Positions 17,586 to 26,407 of a DNA stretch of 39,638 nt are shown here, one piece after another; within the stretch, counting starts at the first letter, position 1; each line of letters begins with the position of its first letter. This DNA is from Desulfomonile tiedjei (GTDB lineage: Bacteria > Desulfobacterota > Desulfomonilia > Desulfomonilales > Desulfomonilaceae). The stretch lies in assembly GCA_016212925.1 (NCBI GenBank), contig JACRDF010000018.1, positions 1 through 39,638 on the forward strand. The letters are read 5' to 3'. The position numbers were made by a program, and so were the translations under genes. Under the pieces are notes generated by a model. It did no database searches, was not told the DNA's origin, and was given only the letters and a program-made list of their open reading frames with translations.

Positions 17586-18008
17586 ATGCAGCCGAGAAGA
17601 TCTGAAAGAGGATTTACCTTAGTGGAAGTCATGACCGCGGTGCTCATCTTGTCTGTGGGCATGCTGGGAGTGGCTGCAATGCTCAACACGTCAATGAAAT
17701 CCGACAGTTACAACAATTATGCCAGAGAAGCCGAGTATATGGCTAATCAAAAAATAGAGGAGTTCAGAGCCAAGAGCGTGGATGGAAGTCTGGCAGCGGG
17801 TACCGGTAACTGGCCGCCCACTGCCATCACTTCACCCTACGTCTATTCCTGGACGGTGACCCCTGATACGGACACGAACCGCCGAATCTGTCAGGTGGAG
17901 GTCAAGGTGGGATGGCCGACTGGGCCGGACTATCCGGACTGTAAGAAGGATTCAGTGGACAAATGCACTAACAGGATGAGAGTGCTCAACTTTATCCCGC
18001 AGCAGTAA
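17586..18008 (+). CDS. pilV: Minor prepilin PilV
   Basis: A 140-aa prepilin with cleavage site SERG|FTLVE (Gly9/Phe10, Glu at +5), helix LVEVMTAVLILSVGMLGVAAM, and the family-typical MANQKIEEFRAKS segment (56-68). PilV is a minor pilin of the tip complex that helps start pilus polymerisation with PilW, PilX, FimU and PilY1. It lies 32 bp after the FimT-like gene. Confidence 0.88.
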   Translation: MQPRRSERGFTLVEVMTAVLILSVGMLGVAAMLNTSMKSDSYNNYAREAEYMANQKIEEFRAKSVDGSLAAGTGNWPPTAITSPYVYSWTVTPDTDTNRRICQVEVKVGWPTGPDYPDCKKDSVDKCTNRMRVLNFIPQQ

Positions 18009-18068
18009 CGCCGATGTGCAGACATCGCAGTCACATAGAGGATTCTGGGAATACGGCCAGCTTTCATC

Positions 18069-18147
18069 AAATCCCCCCTTGCCCCCTTTAGAAAAGGGGG
18101 GTAAAGGCACGAATTCCCCCTTTGTAAAGGGGAGTCTGAGGGGATTT
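18069..18147. repeat. CCCCCTTT-type palindromic repeat between pilV and pilW
   Basis: Outer arms AAATCCCC (18069) and GGGGATTT (18140) enclose two inner hairpins, CCCCCTTTAGAAAAGGGGG (near 18082-18100) and CCCCCTTTGTAAAGGGG (near 18116-18132). It accounts for most of the 215-bp gap that breaks the otherwise tight operon, and could reduce downstream transcription. Confidence 0.7.
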
Positions 18148-18223
18148 TTCAACTACTCCGGCAGTCGCGCGCGGGCATGCAAGTTACTCGAACGATCTTA
18201 CTCGACACTAGCTGGAAAAAACG

Positions 18224-19366
18224 ATGAACAAAAGAAACGGCTTCACTATTCTCGAGCTTTTGGTCACCATGGCCGTGTTCGCCATTGTGGCGGCAGCCGC
18301 GATTGCTTTGTTCCAGTTCCAGACCAAGGCTTCCGCGGGCTCGAACAAACGCAAGTTCGCGGGCGAGGCTGTCACACTCGCGCTAATGACCATACAAAGG
18401 GACATAGAGCGCGCGGGGATGGGCTTGATGAAGCAGCAGCCTTTGGCGCTCATGGTCAACGACGGTGGGACGGATAGGCCTGATGAGCTGTATCTGAGTT
18501 ACTCCGAGCACGTGAACATGGGTCTTGCCCGGGACAAGACTTACAGCTTTTTTGACCTGGGTTCCGCGGCCGGCCAGGGCAAGCTTTGGTTCACCATGGC
18601 CGGTGGGACCTCTTTAGCTCTGGCAGACGTCGGCGCCTGGGTAGGGACGGACGGTGCGTCTCCTCCGATAGGAGGCGTGATTCGGCGACAGGGAACTAAT
18701 AAGCCTGACACTATTACCCTGAAAAGCTTCAAGCCGGAGACCCAGTCGGGTACCCAGAAGAGCAAGAACCAGCGTACGGTTACTCTGGAGTTCCCGGCCG
18801 GGGTTGGCGGGAACGTCGCGCCTGCCGTATCTTACAGACTGATCGCCAGCGCAGCCGACCGAGATGCCTTTCCTATAGGCAGCAAGCCTCAACTGGGCAC
18901 TCTTATGCGCAACGGTCTTCCCAATTCAGGCGCGGGTCTTCCTCTTATAGGGGGATGGGAGGGGCAACAGCCATCGCCGGTGAAGGTCACTGATTTTCAG
19001 GTTCGATGCGGCTTTGCAAGAGGAGTAACCTGCAACTTTGCGCAGTACTATCAGGATAAAAGCACGGCTTGCTGGGCCCCTGACAGCGGTAATGCCCTCG
19101 GGGACCTTGGGTGGGAGATAGGCAACCTCCGGGTAATCGAGGTGACGATTAAATATATTGTCATCGACAGGGGCGGCGGCGCCGACTATCCCAACCCGGC
19201 CGGCTACCCCGGCCCGGATCCGCGGCGGGGGACCGGAATGACAATCAAGGGATTCGGTTTGGTCGGGGATTCTACGTATGGACCCTGGGCGATGGGAGGT
19301 TCCCAGACCATAACGGTCGCGCCTCGCAATATCGTCCTGGGCCAATACCTGGGGCCGCCCAACTGA
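18224..19366 (+). CDS. pilW: Minor prepilin PilW
   Basis: A 380-aa prepilin with site MNKRNG|FTILE (Glu at +5) and helix LLVTMAVFAIVAAAAIALF. The family-typical segment EAVTLALMTIQRDIERAGMG (48-67) matches the PilW N-terminal helix continuation. The long C-terminal domain is beta-rich. It is part of the priming minor-pilin complex. The start ATG follows a modest GGA site. Confidence 0.88.
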   Translation: MNKRNGFTILELLVTMAVFAIVAAAAIALFQFQTKASAGSNKRKFAGEAVTLALMTIQRDIERAGMGLMKQQPLALMVNDGGTDRPDELYLSYSEHVNMGLARDKTYSFFDLGSAAGQGKLWFTMAGGTSLALADVGAWVGTDGASPPIGGVIRRQGTNKPDTITLKSFKPETQSGTQKSKNQRTVTLEFPAGVGGNVAPAVSYRLIASAADRDAFPIGSKPQLGTLMRNGLPNSGAGLPLIGGWEGQQPSPVKVTDFQVRCGFARGVTCNFAQYYQDKSTACWAPDSGNALGDLGWEIGNLRVIEVTIKYIVIDRGGGADYPNPAGYPGPDPRRGTGMTIKGFGLVGDSTYGPWAMGGSQTITVAPRNIVLGQYLGPPN

Positions 19367-19387
19367 AAATGGAATGAGGTTAAGGCA

Positions 19388-19867
19388 ATGAAGAACGAAA
19401 GAGGAAGCGCCGTTGTGATGGTGCTGCTTTTCCTTGGCGTTTTGAGCATGATCGGCGCGGGTCTTTTATTGCAAACGCAGTTGGACACGCAGTTTACTGC
19501 GGCCGTGCACTGGTCGGGCACCAGGACCGGCCAAGGGGATATGGCCGCGGCCACTCAATTCAGAAATATGCCGAAGAATCCGGACACCACTGCTTATTCC
19601 GGCAATCCCGCGGTTGTCTCTCAGTGTACCAATTGCGGACAGACCGCCACCACCCCGATTGACTATCGCTTGACCGACTATCGCTCGATTGTGATCGGCG
19701 ATGCCCCGAATGCAGAATGCGCTGGATTCGGAGGGTTGACGCCAATCACAGGCGGCGGATACACCGGCCAGGTACCATTCTACTGGGTTGCGGAAGGCAC
19801 CGGCAAGGCCATGCGAGGCGGAAACCCGGAATCAACCGTCCAAATGGCATGCACTAAGTGCAAGTAA
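19388..19867 (+). CDS. pilX: PilX-like minor pilin
   Basis: A 159-aa protein with N-terminus MKNERGSAVVMVLLFLGVLS. A cut after Gly6 leaves Ser at +1 and Met at +5 instead of Glu, so the usual Glu5 is absent. This suits the PilX N-terminal domain, which sits at the tip position where Glu5 is not needed. The mature part has CxxC pairs CTNC and a C-terminal CTKCK, so disulfides are likely. GAGGT precedes the ATG. It is the last gene of the operon. Confidence 0.8.
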   Translation: MKNERGSAVVMVLLFLGVLSMIGAGLLLQTQLDTQFTAAVHWSGTRTGQGDMAAATQFRNMPKNPDTTAYSGNPAVVSQCTNCGQTATTPIDYRLTDYRSIVIGDAPNAECAGFGGLTPITGGGYTGQVPFYWVAEGTGKAMRGGNPESTVQMACTKCK

Positions 19868-19935
19868 GAAAAGTGTGGGAGAAGCCCCTGTAGGAATCGT
19901 CATTGAGAGAGCGCCAACCCGAAACAATGTTTATC

Positions 19936-19992
19936 GGTAGGACCGGCATCTTGCCGGTCTTTCTGATTGACCGGCAAGATGCCGGTCCTACC
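19936..19992. repeat. Inverted repeat GGTAGGACCGGCATCTTGCCGGT after pilX
   Basis: 23-bp arms enclose a short spacer about 70 bp after the pilin operon. It is a candidate terminator but has no T-run. The rest of the 19868-20393 gap holds other repeats and no gene. Confidence 0.7.
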
Positions 19993-20190
19993 AAAAATGA
20001 GATCGCTTTCCCGCGGAACGCGAGATTCCACTCCTAGCAATGACGGATCGCATCAGGTGTGTTACGAAAATAGCAGAAAACTCGCATATACCGGTTGCCA
20101 AAAGTAATGTCCATTTGGCCGGAAGATAATCAATCTGGTCTTCTGATCGTATCTACGGGGCCTACTTTTCAAGAGCGTTGTAACGCCCGT

Positions 20191-20259
20191 CTTTCCCGCG
20201 AAGGCGGGAATCCAGTCCCGCGAGACGCGGGACTGGATTCCTGCCTCCTCAGGAATGAC
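20191..20259. repeat. GGGAATCC / GGAATGAC dispersed repeat block
   Basis: Three adjoining hairpins: CCCGCGAAGGCGGG, AGTCCCGCG-AGA-CGCGGGACT, and GGATTCCTGCCTCCTCAGGAATGAC. Fragments of the last unit recur near 27640 and at 39590-39616. The middle unit matches the core of the insertion in the HMG-CoA lyase gene. Confidence 0.65.
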
Positions 20260-20340
20260 GGAATGGAGTGCTTGCCAATCGGACAAAAATTATGGCAACC
20301 GCTATAACATACCATAATTTTGGAGTTTTTGGGGTGGGGT

Positions 20341-20372
20341 CCGGGGAGGGCCTTTTTGTTCGCCCTCCCCGG
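20341..20372. terminator. GGGGAGG hairpin (CTTTTTG repeat family) after the nitroreductase gene
   Basis: Arms CCGGGGAGGGC and GCCCTCCCCGG. The flank GGAGTTTTTGGGGTGGGGT is shared with copies at 30409, 31153, 32881, 36448 and 36717. It lies 22 bp beyond the nitroreductase stop and is placed to terminate it. Confidence 0.55.
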
Positions 20373-20393
20373 AAAATCATCCCATAAATCTTC

Positions 20394-21047
20394 TCAACCG
20401 ATCCACCGCACTAACTCTTTCAATTCCGCTCTGCTGGACCTGAATTCATTTATTGGGGCCATTGGGTCCGCCTTGCCCAATGCCACCGACACTATCAATT
20501 GCTTCTCTTCAGGAATGTTCAGGTGATCTTTGATTTCGTCTTCGTACGCCCGGACGAGTCCGATCGGGCACGATGCCAGCCCATGCCCGGCCGCTGCCAA
20601 AACCAGGTACCCTGCAAAAACTCCTATGTCCGCCATTCTCTCCGGGGGAAACGATTCATCCATGAACAGCAGGGCAACGGCGGGGGCTCCGTAGAAATTC
20701 AGGCTCCCTTCGTTTATGCACGTTTTGAAGTCTGAACCGGAACGCTCGACCAAAGGTGTCATGGCATCCGCGCACGCCCTGCCCCGCTGCATAAAGCGGT
20801 CGGGCAGAGGCCGCACAGCGCCGGGACCACAGCTTATGCTTCGTTCCCTGAACGCACGAATCAATCGCCGGGAGAGCCGCTTGCGCTCCTCGTTCAGCAC
20901 CATGTGAATTTCCCAGGGCTGCATGTTTAATGCAGAAGGCGCTCTGGAGGCATCGGAAAGGGTCTGTTCCAGCAAGTCGCGCGCAATGGATTCATCTTTA
21001 AAGGCCCGAATGCTGTGTCGCCTTCGCAGCGCTTCGATAAGGTCCAT
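20394..21047 (-). CDS. Nitroreductase-family flavoprotein
   Basis: Members bind FMN and reduce nitro, quinone or other electrophilic substrates with NAD(P)H. The 217-aa protein shows RRRHSIRAF (8-16), ASRAPSALNMQPWE (33-46, FMN binding) and GVFAGYLVLAAAGHGLASCPIG (about 140-161). It ends with LNIPEEKQLIVSVALGKAD, as is typical. ATG 21047 is chosen because GGAGG lies 5 bp upstream; the frame is open to 21113 but that part is not conserved. It is monocistronic. The substrate cannot be told from the sequence. Confidence 0.88.
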   Translation of the reverse strand: MDLIEALRRRHSIRAFKDESIARDLLEQTLSDASRAPSALNMQPWEIHMVLNEERKRLSRRLIRAFRERSISCGPGAVRPLPDRFMQRGRACADAMTPLVERSGSDFKTCINEGSLNFYGAPAVALLFMDESFPPERMADIGVFAGYLVLAAAGHGLASCPIGLVRAYEDEIKDHLNIPEEKQLIVSVALGKADPMAPINEFRSSRAELKELVRWIG

Positions 21048-21074
21048 GAAAACCTCCCACTCGACCAAGTCCGG

Positions 21075-21103
21075 ACAATATATAGATTTTAGCGGAATTT
21101 CAA
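21075..21103 (-). promoter_or_regulatory. Sigma-70 promoter of the nitroreductase gene
   Basis: Reading the minus strand, TTGAAA (21103-21098), a 17-bp spacer and TATTGT (21080-21075). The start of transcription would fall near 21068, about 20 bp before ATG 21047. Confidence 0.5.
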
Positions 21104-21245
21104 CACGGTTCATTCCAACCCGGTAACAAACGTCTGAGCCGCGGAACTGTCGAGGTAGGGGTACGGTCCGGCGTGACGCTGGATGCTCTTACGGTTACGT
21201 CATGCGAATTCGCTTTCAAACAAGCAATATTCATGAGGCAAGCAT

Positions 21246-21301
21246 GGTGGGACAGGCGTCCCGCCTGTCCAGAAAATGACAGGCAAGATGCCTGTCCCAC
21301 C
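21246..21301. repeat. GGTGGGACAGGC inverted repeat
   Basis: Nested palindrome with outer arms GGTGGGACAGGC and GCCTGTCCCACC, in the divergent gap between the nitroreductase and TPR genes. Same style as the repeat at 19936. Confidence 0.7.
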
Positions 21302-21413
21302 GGTAAGAGCGAATTGCCGCTTTGGAAAGCGAAGTGGTATCATGCGGGTCCTCGTTTCGGCCTAAACCCAGGTTGCTTTCAAACTTCGCGTTGCCTGCTG
21401 CACCCTGCCGCTC

Positions 21414-21443
21414 TTGATAAAAGACCGCGGAACAAGTATAGAT
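21414..21443 (+). promoter_or_regulatory. Possible sigma-70 promoter of the TPR gene
   Basis: TTGATA (21414-21419), an 18-bp spacer and TATAGA (21438-21443), about 55 bp upstream of the start codon. Confidence 0.42.
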
Positions 21444-21504
21444 CAGTGGCAGGAAACCTTCACGGCCGTCCGGGTTTCACGGGCGATCGATTTGAGGAGA
21501 GGAT

Positions 21505-22728
21505 ATGCGGTCAAAAAGATACGTCTTCCTGGTTGTCGGCGCTCTGCTCGTCCTGTTCTGGGGAGCGGAAAACATGGCAGCAGGAGATTTCATAGACTCA
21601 TTGAGAAGTGGCTTGGACGCTGAAGACGCGGGCAATCTTGACGAAGCGCTCAGCCGGTTTTCGGAGGCAATAAAAGCCCAGCCCCACTCCGCGCACGCGT
21701 GGGCAAAACGGGGAGAAGCGCAGCTCAAGAAAGGCGACGCCCAGGCTGCTATCAAAGACCTTATCCAGGCGGTCAAACTCGATCCGGGGTACGCTGCGGC
21801 TTATATCCGGCTTGGCTTTGCTCAAAACGCGATCAACCAGTACGACAGGGCGATCGAAGCGCTGGATATAGCTGTGAAACTAGATCCCGGGTCGTCGGAG
21901 GCACTCAACACAAGAGGATTTGCTCACAACGGAAAAAACGATTACGACTCGGCAATCAGGGACTTCGACCGTGCCATTCGTCTGAATTCCAACGACGCTC
22001 GCTACTACAACAACAGAGGATTTGCTCTAAACGGGAAACACGAATACCAGACGGCCATCGAGGACTTTGACCGAGCTATCAAAATCGACGCGAATAATGC
22101 CATGTACTATAACAACCGAGGGGTAGCTCATCTGCGCCTAAAGGACTTTGACAAGGCACTGGCCGATTTCGACAAATCCATTGAACTTAATTCCAAGTCC
22201 GCGTCCGCTTATCACAACCGTGGAATGGCCCTGAGCGGCAAAGGGAGACACGAAAAGGCTGTTGACGAATTCAGCAAAGTCATCGAAATGAACCCGTCTT
22301 CGCCGGTTCTGTACAAGGACCGGGGCACCGCCTATCGGAAGCTGGGCGAGTACGATTTGGCCGTTAAAGACTTTGAGAAGGCGATCGAATTGGACAAGAA
22401 ATTCGCTCCGGCATATGGAGCTTTGGGACTGCTCCACGCCCTTGCCCCAAATCCGCCGGCTCGAAATCCCGGCCTTGCTCTGAAGATGGCGGAAAAGGCC
22501 TTGGCCCTTGCCGGTGGCAACAGCCCGGATATGCTACAGAATATGGCTGAAGTTCAATACGCTGTGGATCAGAAAGCCGCAGCGGTTGACACTATAAGGA
22601 AAGCCCTGGCCATGGATCCCAACAACCGGGAGTACCGAGAGTTGCTTACCAAGTGGCAAGGTTCGACAGCATCCGCGGCCGTCCGGCAGACCGAGGTCAG
22701 ACGCGGCCCGTTTACGAGTTTATGGTAG
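21505..22728 (+). CDS. Exported tetratricopeptide-repeat protein
   Basis: A 407-aa protein. A signal peptide or N-terminal anchor (1-26, YVFLVVGALLVLFWG) is followed by about eight consecutive 34-residue TPR units from residue 30 to 310. These have the pattern YYNNRGFALNGKHEYQTAIE and phased DFDRAI helices. A less regular pair of TPRs follows after a Pro-rich break (ARNPG, near 320). TPR arrays bind peptides or partner proteins; the partner here is unknown. Shine-Dalgarno GAGGAGAGG lies before the ATG. It is monocistronic. Confidence 0.85.
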   Translation: MRSKRYVFLVVGALLVLFWGAENMAAGDFIDSLRSGLDAEDAGNLDEALSRFSEAIKAQPHSAHAWAKRGEAQLKKGDAQAAIKDLIQAVKLDPGYAAAYIRLGFAQNAINQYDRAIEALDIAVKLDPGSSEALNTRGFAHNGKNDYDSAIRDFDRAIRLNSNDARYYNNRGFALNGKHEYQTAIEDFDRAIKIDANNAMYYNNRGVAHLRLKDFDKALADFDKSIELNSKSASAYHNRGMALSGKGRHEKAVDEFSKVIEMNPSSPVLYKDRGTAYRKLGEYDLAVKDFEKAIELDKKFAPAYGALGLLHALAPNPPARNPGLALKMAEKALALAGGNSPDMLQNMAEVQYAVDQKAAAVDTIRKALAMDPNNREYRELLTKWQGSTASAAVRQTEVRRGPFTSLW

Positions 22729-22809
22729 CAAGGAACCCAGGGATGAGGCTTTCTCGTCGAAGGGCGAGCCACCCAGGAAACACAGTCGCTGCCGGGTTAA
22801 AGCTTTCTC

Positions 22810-22960
22810 GGCGGGCACAGCCGCCCTACAATACCACACTCGTCGTGACCTCCAGTCCCGTAGGGCGGCCTATGGCCGCCGTCTTGGTCGTTGCCGGACC
22901 ACGCCCCGGGCGTAGTGTATTTATTTGTGCATAGTCCACCGGCACGGAAGCCGGTGGCTA
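22810..22960. repeat. Palindromic repeats in the 22729-23054 gap
   Basis: GGCGGGCACAGCCGCCCTACA (22810-22830) pairs with TGTAGGGCGG-type sequence at 22859-22880. A separate hairpin, TAGTCCACCGGC...GCCGGTGGCTA, spans 22932-22960. No gene is evident in the gap. Confidence 0.6.
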
Positions 22961-23054
22961 CTGAATTCGATAGTTTGATCTTCGCGAACAGCCATTACTT
23001 TTGGCAAACCCGATCAATGTAAGGCGCACCGAAATCCTGAAAAATGAGCCTGCC

Positions 23055-23603
23055 ATGGACGAAAGAAACAATTTAATTGCAGATTATGTAAAGAGCATCG
23101 TCAGTCTCAAGGCCTCGGTTGTTGATCGGCAGTCCTTGTCGGTCTTTTATGAGAGAATTGGCAAGGCTTTTTCCTTGCTCCCGGAGGAGGTCCTCGATCT
23201 GTTCCTCAAGGGTTCCAGGAAACTTGTCGTAGTCGTCATGGCAGACACGGATCTGCCCCTCGGAATGATTACCAAAAGCGAAGGGCATGCCAAAAGAAGG
23301 AAGTACACCGTGCTCACTTACGCAGAACATGTGAATTGGCCGGAAAATCATTTCATAGGGGCCTTTCTGAGGGAATTGGCCCATGCAGTCTCTGAAAAGC
23401 CTCCGAAAGAAGAATGGCCCGTTGCAAGAGGGGATCGGGCCAGGTTCAAAGAAAAGCTGGAACATAGTGCAGACGCATTGGTCTGGAAATGGGGCCTACG
23501 ACACTATAGCATGAGCCATTTGGCTGCGACTTACCCCCCTCACTGGGTGGAACGTATCGTCGCAGAAATCGAGAAGACTCTACTCGAAGAAGAGCAATTA
23601 TAG
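23055..23603 (+). CDS. Unrecognised protein with a degenerate zinc-protease-like motif
   Basis: A 182-aa protein from ATG 23055 (a TTG at 23001 is possible but has no ribosome site). Residues 1-60 are helical. The centre has SRKLVVVVMADTDLPLGMI, a beta strand pair. The C-terminal half holds HFIGAFLRELAHAVSE and later EKLEHSADALVWKWGL. This spacing resembles minimal zincins (HExxH...ExxAD), but the first His of HExxH is Arg here (RELAH). If related, it is a non-catalytic or altered-site member. No signal peptide. The C-terminus is an acidic helix. Confidence 0.6.
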   Translation: MDERNNLIADYVKSIVSLKASVVDRQSLSVFYERIGKAFSLLPEEVLDLFLKGSRKLVVVVMADTDLPLGMITKSEGHAKRRKYTVLTYAEHVNWPENHFIGAFLRELAHAVSEKPPKEEWPVARGDRARFKEKLEHSADALVWKWGLRHYSMSHLAATYPPHWVERIVAEIEKTLLEEEQL

Positions 23604-23757
23604 CAATTGCCAAATTTCTTGACCTTACCCCTCGGTCGAGTCCCGCGGGACGGGTGACCCTGATCCCCTTTCAAGAAATTCCATATTTTACTAGCTGCGT
23701 TTCTGGCGCCTATAGACGTCAGACTGCACGGAATTCGGTGCCGGCCGAAGGGAGACA

Positions 23758-23832
23758 TGTGGGGCAGGCTTTCCAGCCTGCCGTTAGCTCACCTGAGCCA
23801 GGCTGAAGGCAGGCTGGAAAGCCTGCCCCACA
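23758..23832. repeat. Perfect 25-bp inverted repeat, GTGGGGCAGGC family
   Basis: The left arm (23758-23782) and right arm (23808-23832) are exact complements. It is the second copy of the element at 9357-9431. It lies between convergent genes (the zincin-like gene and transketolase) and may terminate both. Confidence 0.8.
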
Positions 23833-23911
23833 AGAACAGTTGAAGGCCCACTTCCTGGCCGAACAGTATTGAAGGCTCTGTGCACCCCCCAAAAAAGCGT
23901 CACCCGCAATT

Positions 23912-25924
23912 TCATTTTCGCTTCAACAGCGCGAGCGCTCGTTCGACGACGTTTTCAACGCTAAAGCCGTATTTCTCCAGCACCAAGGGGCCTGGAGCCG
24001 ACGCTCCGAACCGGTCTACAGCTATGCTGTCGCCTCCATCGCCCACCCACTTGGCCCATCCGAGGGAAGCGCCCGCCTCTATGGACAGCCGCGGCCTTAT
24101 TCGCGGCGGAAGAACCTGATCGCGATATTCCTTGGGCTGCTCCAGGAATAGTTCCCAGCAGGGCATGGAGATGACCCGCGCGCGAACACCTTTGTCCGCC
24201 AGCAGTTTCTCCTGTGCCTTAAGGGCCAAGTGGACCTCCGATCCGGTAGCGAGCAACAAGAGATCGGGTTCACCATCTGTGTCCGACAGAACATAGGCCC
24301 CTTTGACCAATTGCGAGGCACTGGTATATCGCGTCTGATCCAGGATGGGCAGGCCTTGCCGGGTCAAGATCAGCGCAATCGGCGACTTCTTCTCTATGGC
24401 AACCTTCCAGGCCACCGCGGTTTCGTTCGAGTCTGCAGGCCGGATGACCAGAAGATTCGGCATGGCTCGAAGGGAACTCAGATGCTCCACAGGCTGATGA
24501 GTTGGGCCGTCTTCTCCGAGTCCGATGCTGTCGTGAGTAAAGATGAAGATGGAATGGGCCTCCATCAGAGCAGCCAGCCGAATAGCCGGTCTCATGTAGT
24601 CGGAAAAGATCAGGAATGTGGCCCCGTACGGAATCACTTGTCCGTGCAGCGCCATGCCGTTTACAATCGTTCCCATCGCGTGCTCTCGGACGCCGAACCT
24701 CAGGTTTCGTCCTCCGGGAGAATCGTGCTCCTGATCCTCGGATCCGGCAATCAGGGTGTTGGTCGAAGGAGCCAGGTCCGCTGATCCTCCCAACAGGTTG
24801 GGAACGTGCTTGGCAATCGCGTTGAGCACTTTCCCGGAGGCCTTCCTGGTGGCCATGGAGCCATCTTCCGGCTTGAAAGAGGGAATTTCCGCATCCCAAC
24901 CCGCCGGAAGCTCACCGCGAAATTCCCGCTCATACCGTGCCGCTTCATTCGGAAAGTCCCGGCGGTATTTCCCGTAGAGAACATGCCATTCTTCCTCCCA
25001 CCGGGACCCTCGCTCCACAGCCTTCCTGAAATGCACTTGTGCTTCGTCCGGAATATAGAACTTGGGCTCCTGCGGCCAGTGGAAGAACTCTTTGGTGGCC
25101 TTGAGCGCTTCTTCGCCCAGAGGCTCCCCATGGGCCTTCTCGCTGTCCTGCTTAGGGCTGCCGTATCCGATGTGAGTGCGAACCATGATCAAAGAGGGGC
25201 GCTCCGATTCCTCGATGCCGTTTCTTACCGCGGATTCTATGGCGACAAGATCGTTGCCGTCTGCGATCCGCTGCACGTGCCATCCGTAAGCTTCAAATCG
25301 CGCGCCCACATCTTCCGTGAAAGTCAAAGCAGTGCTGCCTTCAATGGAGATGTGGTTGTCGTCATACAGAAAAACGATCTTACCCAGGCCCAGATGCCCG
25401 GCTAGAGAAGCGGCCTCGGACGCCACGCCTTCCATAAGGTCCCCATCCGAAACGATTGCGTATATGTGGTGATCCACAATCGGAAAGCCTTGCCGGTTGA
25501 ATTGCGCCGCCAAAAAGCGCTCCGCGATGGCCATTCCGGTGGCCATGCCGAAGCCTTGCCCCAAAGGCCCGGTGGTGCACTCAACCGCGCATTCCGGGCA
25601 GTATTCGGGATGTCCCGGTGTCTTGCTACCCCACTGCCGAAAGCTCTTCAGCTGATCCAAGGGGCAATCGTAGCCCGTCATATGCGCCAGAGAATAGAGC
25701 AGAGCGGACCCGTGGCCCCCGGAAAGTATGAAGCGATCACGGTTGGACCACCTGGGGTTGCGCGGATTGAACCGCATGAAGCGGCTCCACAGGACATAAG
25801 CCATGGGTGCGGCCCCCAACGGAAGGCCGGGATGCCCTGAGTTCGCTTGTTGCACCGCGTCCGCGGATAGCATGCGCAGGGTATTAATACAGAGTTCATC
25901 GAGGCGCGCTTGGTCGTCGCTCAT
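23912..25924 (-). CDS. tkt: Transketolase
   Basis: Transketolase is a TPP enzyme that moves two-carbon units between sugar phosphates in the pentose phosphate pathway. The 671-aa protein has normal length. Visible sites are [12 protein letters not shown] (29-40), SGGHGS (68-73), TGPLGQG (118-124), the TPP/Mg motif SDGDLMEG (159-166) with DDNHISIEG (188-196), and in the second domain FGVREHAMG and [14 protein letters not shown] 25924 is chosen for the conserved start and the GGAGG 9 bp upstream; the frame is open to 26041 without homologous content. It is monocistronic, flanked by repeats. Confidence 0.95.
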   Translation of the reverse strand: MSDDQARLDELCINTLRMLSADAVQQANSGHPGLPLGAAPMAYVLWSRFMRFNPRNPRWSNRDRFILSGGHGSALLYSLAHMTGYDCPLDQLKSFRQWGSKTPGHPEYCPECAVECTTGPLGQGFGMATGMAIAERFLAAQFNRQGFPIVDHHIYAIVSDGDLMEGVASEAASLAGHLGLGKIVFLYDDNHISIEGSTALTFTEDVGARFEAYGWHVQRIADGNDLVAIESAVRNGIEESERPSLIMVRTHIGYGSPKQDSEKAHGEPLGEEALKATKEFFHWPQEPKFYIPDEAQVHFRKAVERGSRWEEEWHVLYGKYRRDFPNEAARYEREFRGELPAGWDAEIPSFKPEDGSMATRKASGKVLNAIAKHVPNLLGGSADLAPSTNTLIAGSEDQEHDSPGGRNLRFGVREHAMGTIVNGMALHGQVIPYGATFLIFSDYMRPAIRLAALMEAHSIFIFTHDSIGLGEDGPTHQPVEHLSSLRAMPNLLVIRPADSNETAVAWKVAIEKKSPIALILTRQGLPILDQTRYTSASQLVKGAYVLSDTDGEPDLLLLATGSEVHLALKAQEKLLADKGVRARVISMPCWELFLEQPKEYRDQVLPPRIRPRLSIEAGASLGWAKWVGDGGDSIAVDRFGASAPGPLVLEKYGFSVENVVERALALLKRK

Positions 25925-26231
25925 AGAGAAGGACCTCCGGATTATAAAAATGCTGCTGTTAAAGGGAACGCTTGGCGACAAGGTTCCCCCGTTCCGCGAT
26001 GCCGAAAGCTCCCCAATAATTAGGAACTTGGACGGCTCCAATCTTTCAAAATCTTGATCGACCGAAGACTGATCTTACTCAATTCCGTACACTTTTTCAC
26101 GTACTCTTCCTGTTCGCTGCAAAAGATCCGCTCAGTCACCGCTGGGAGCAAGTACTTGTGGCGTCCGGGCTAGACTTGGAGTATACTGCCCCGATATTCT
26201 GAAACAAACTGTTGTGCTGGGAAGGTCAGGG

Positions 26232-26355
26232 TAGTGTGGCTGCGTGGTCGTAAAGTCGTAGCGGCCCGTGGCCGCCGAATCCAAGAAAAGGCGGGCACGG
26301 CCCGCCCTACCTGGGCTTTGGCCAGCGCTGAAACCCTTGCTGTGAAACCACACTA
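26232..26355. repeat. Composite palindrome in the 25925-26407 gap
   Basis: Outer arms TAGTGTGG and CCACACTA enclose GTAGCGGCCCGTGGCCGCC and GGCGGGCACGGCCCGCCCTAC hairpins. It lies about 50 bp before the next gene. The rest of the gap shows nothing clear. Confidence 0.6.
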
Positions 26356-26407
26356 GCGCTCGGACATCGAGAATGCCCGGACGATCAGTTACTTTACGGG
26401 GAAAACT

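Noticed and set aside
19868-20393. Possible CRISPR, because several repeats follow each other
   Set aside because: Units belong to different palindromic families and there is no regular spacer pattern or cas gene.
25941-25946. Perfect TATAAT on the minus strand before transketolase
   Set aside because: The transcript would begin inside the ribosome site, and no -35 fits at 16-18 bp.
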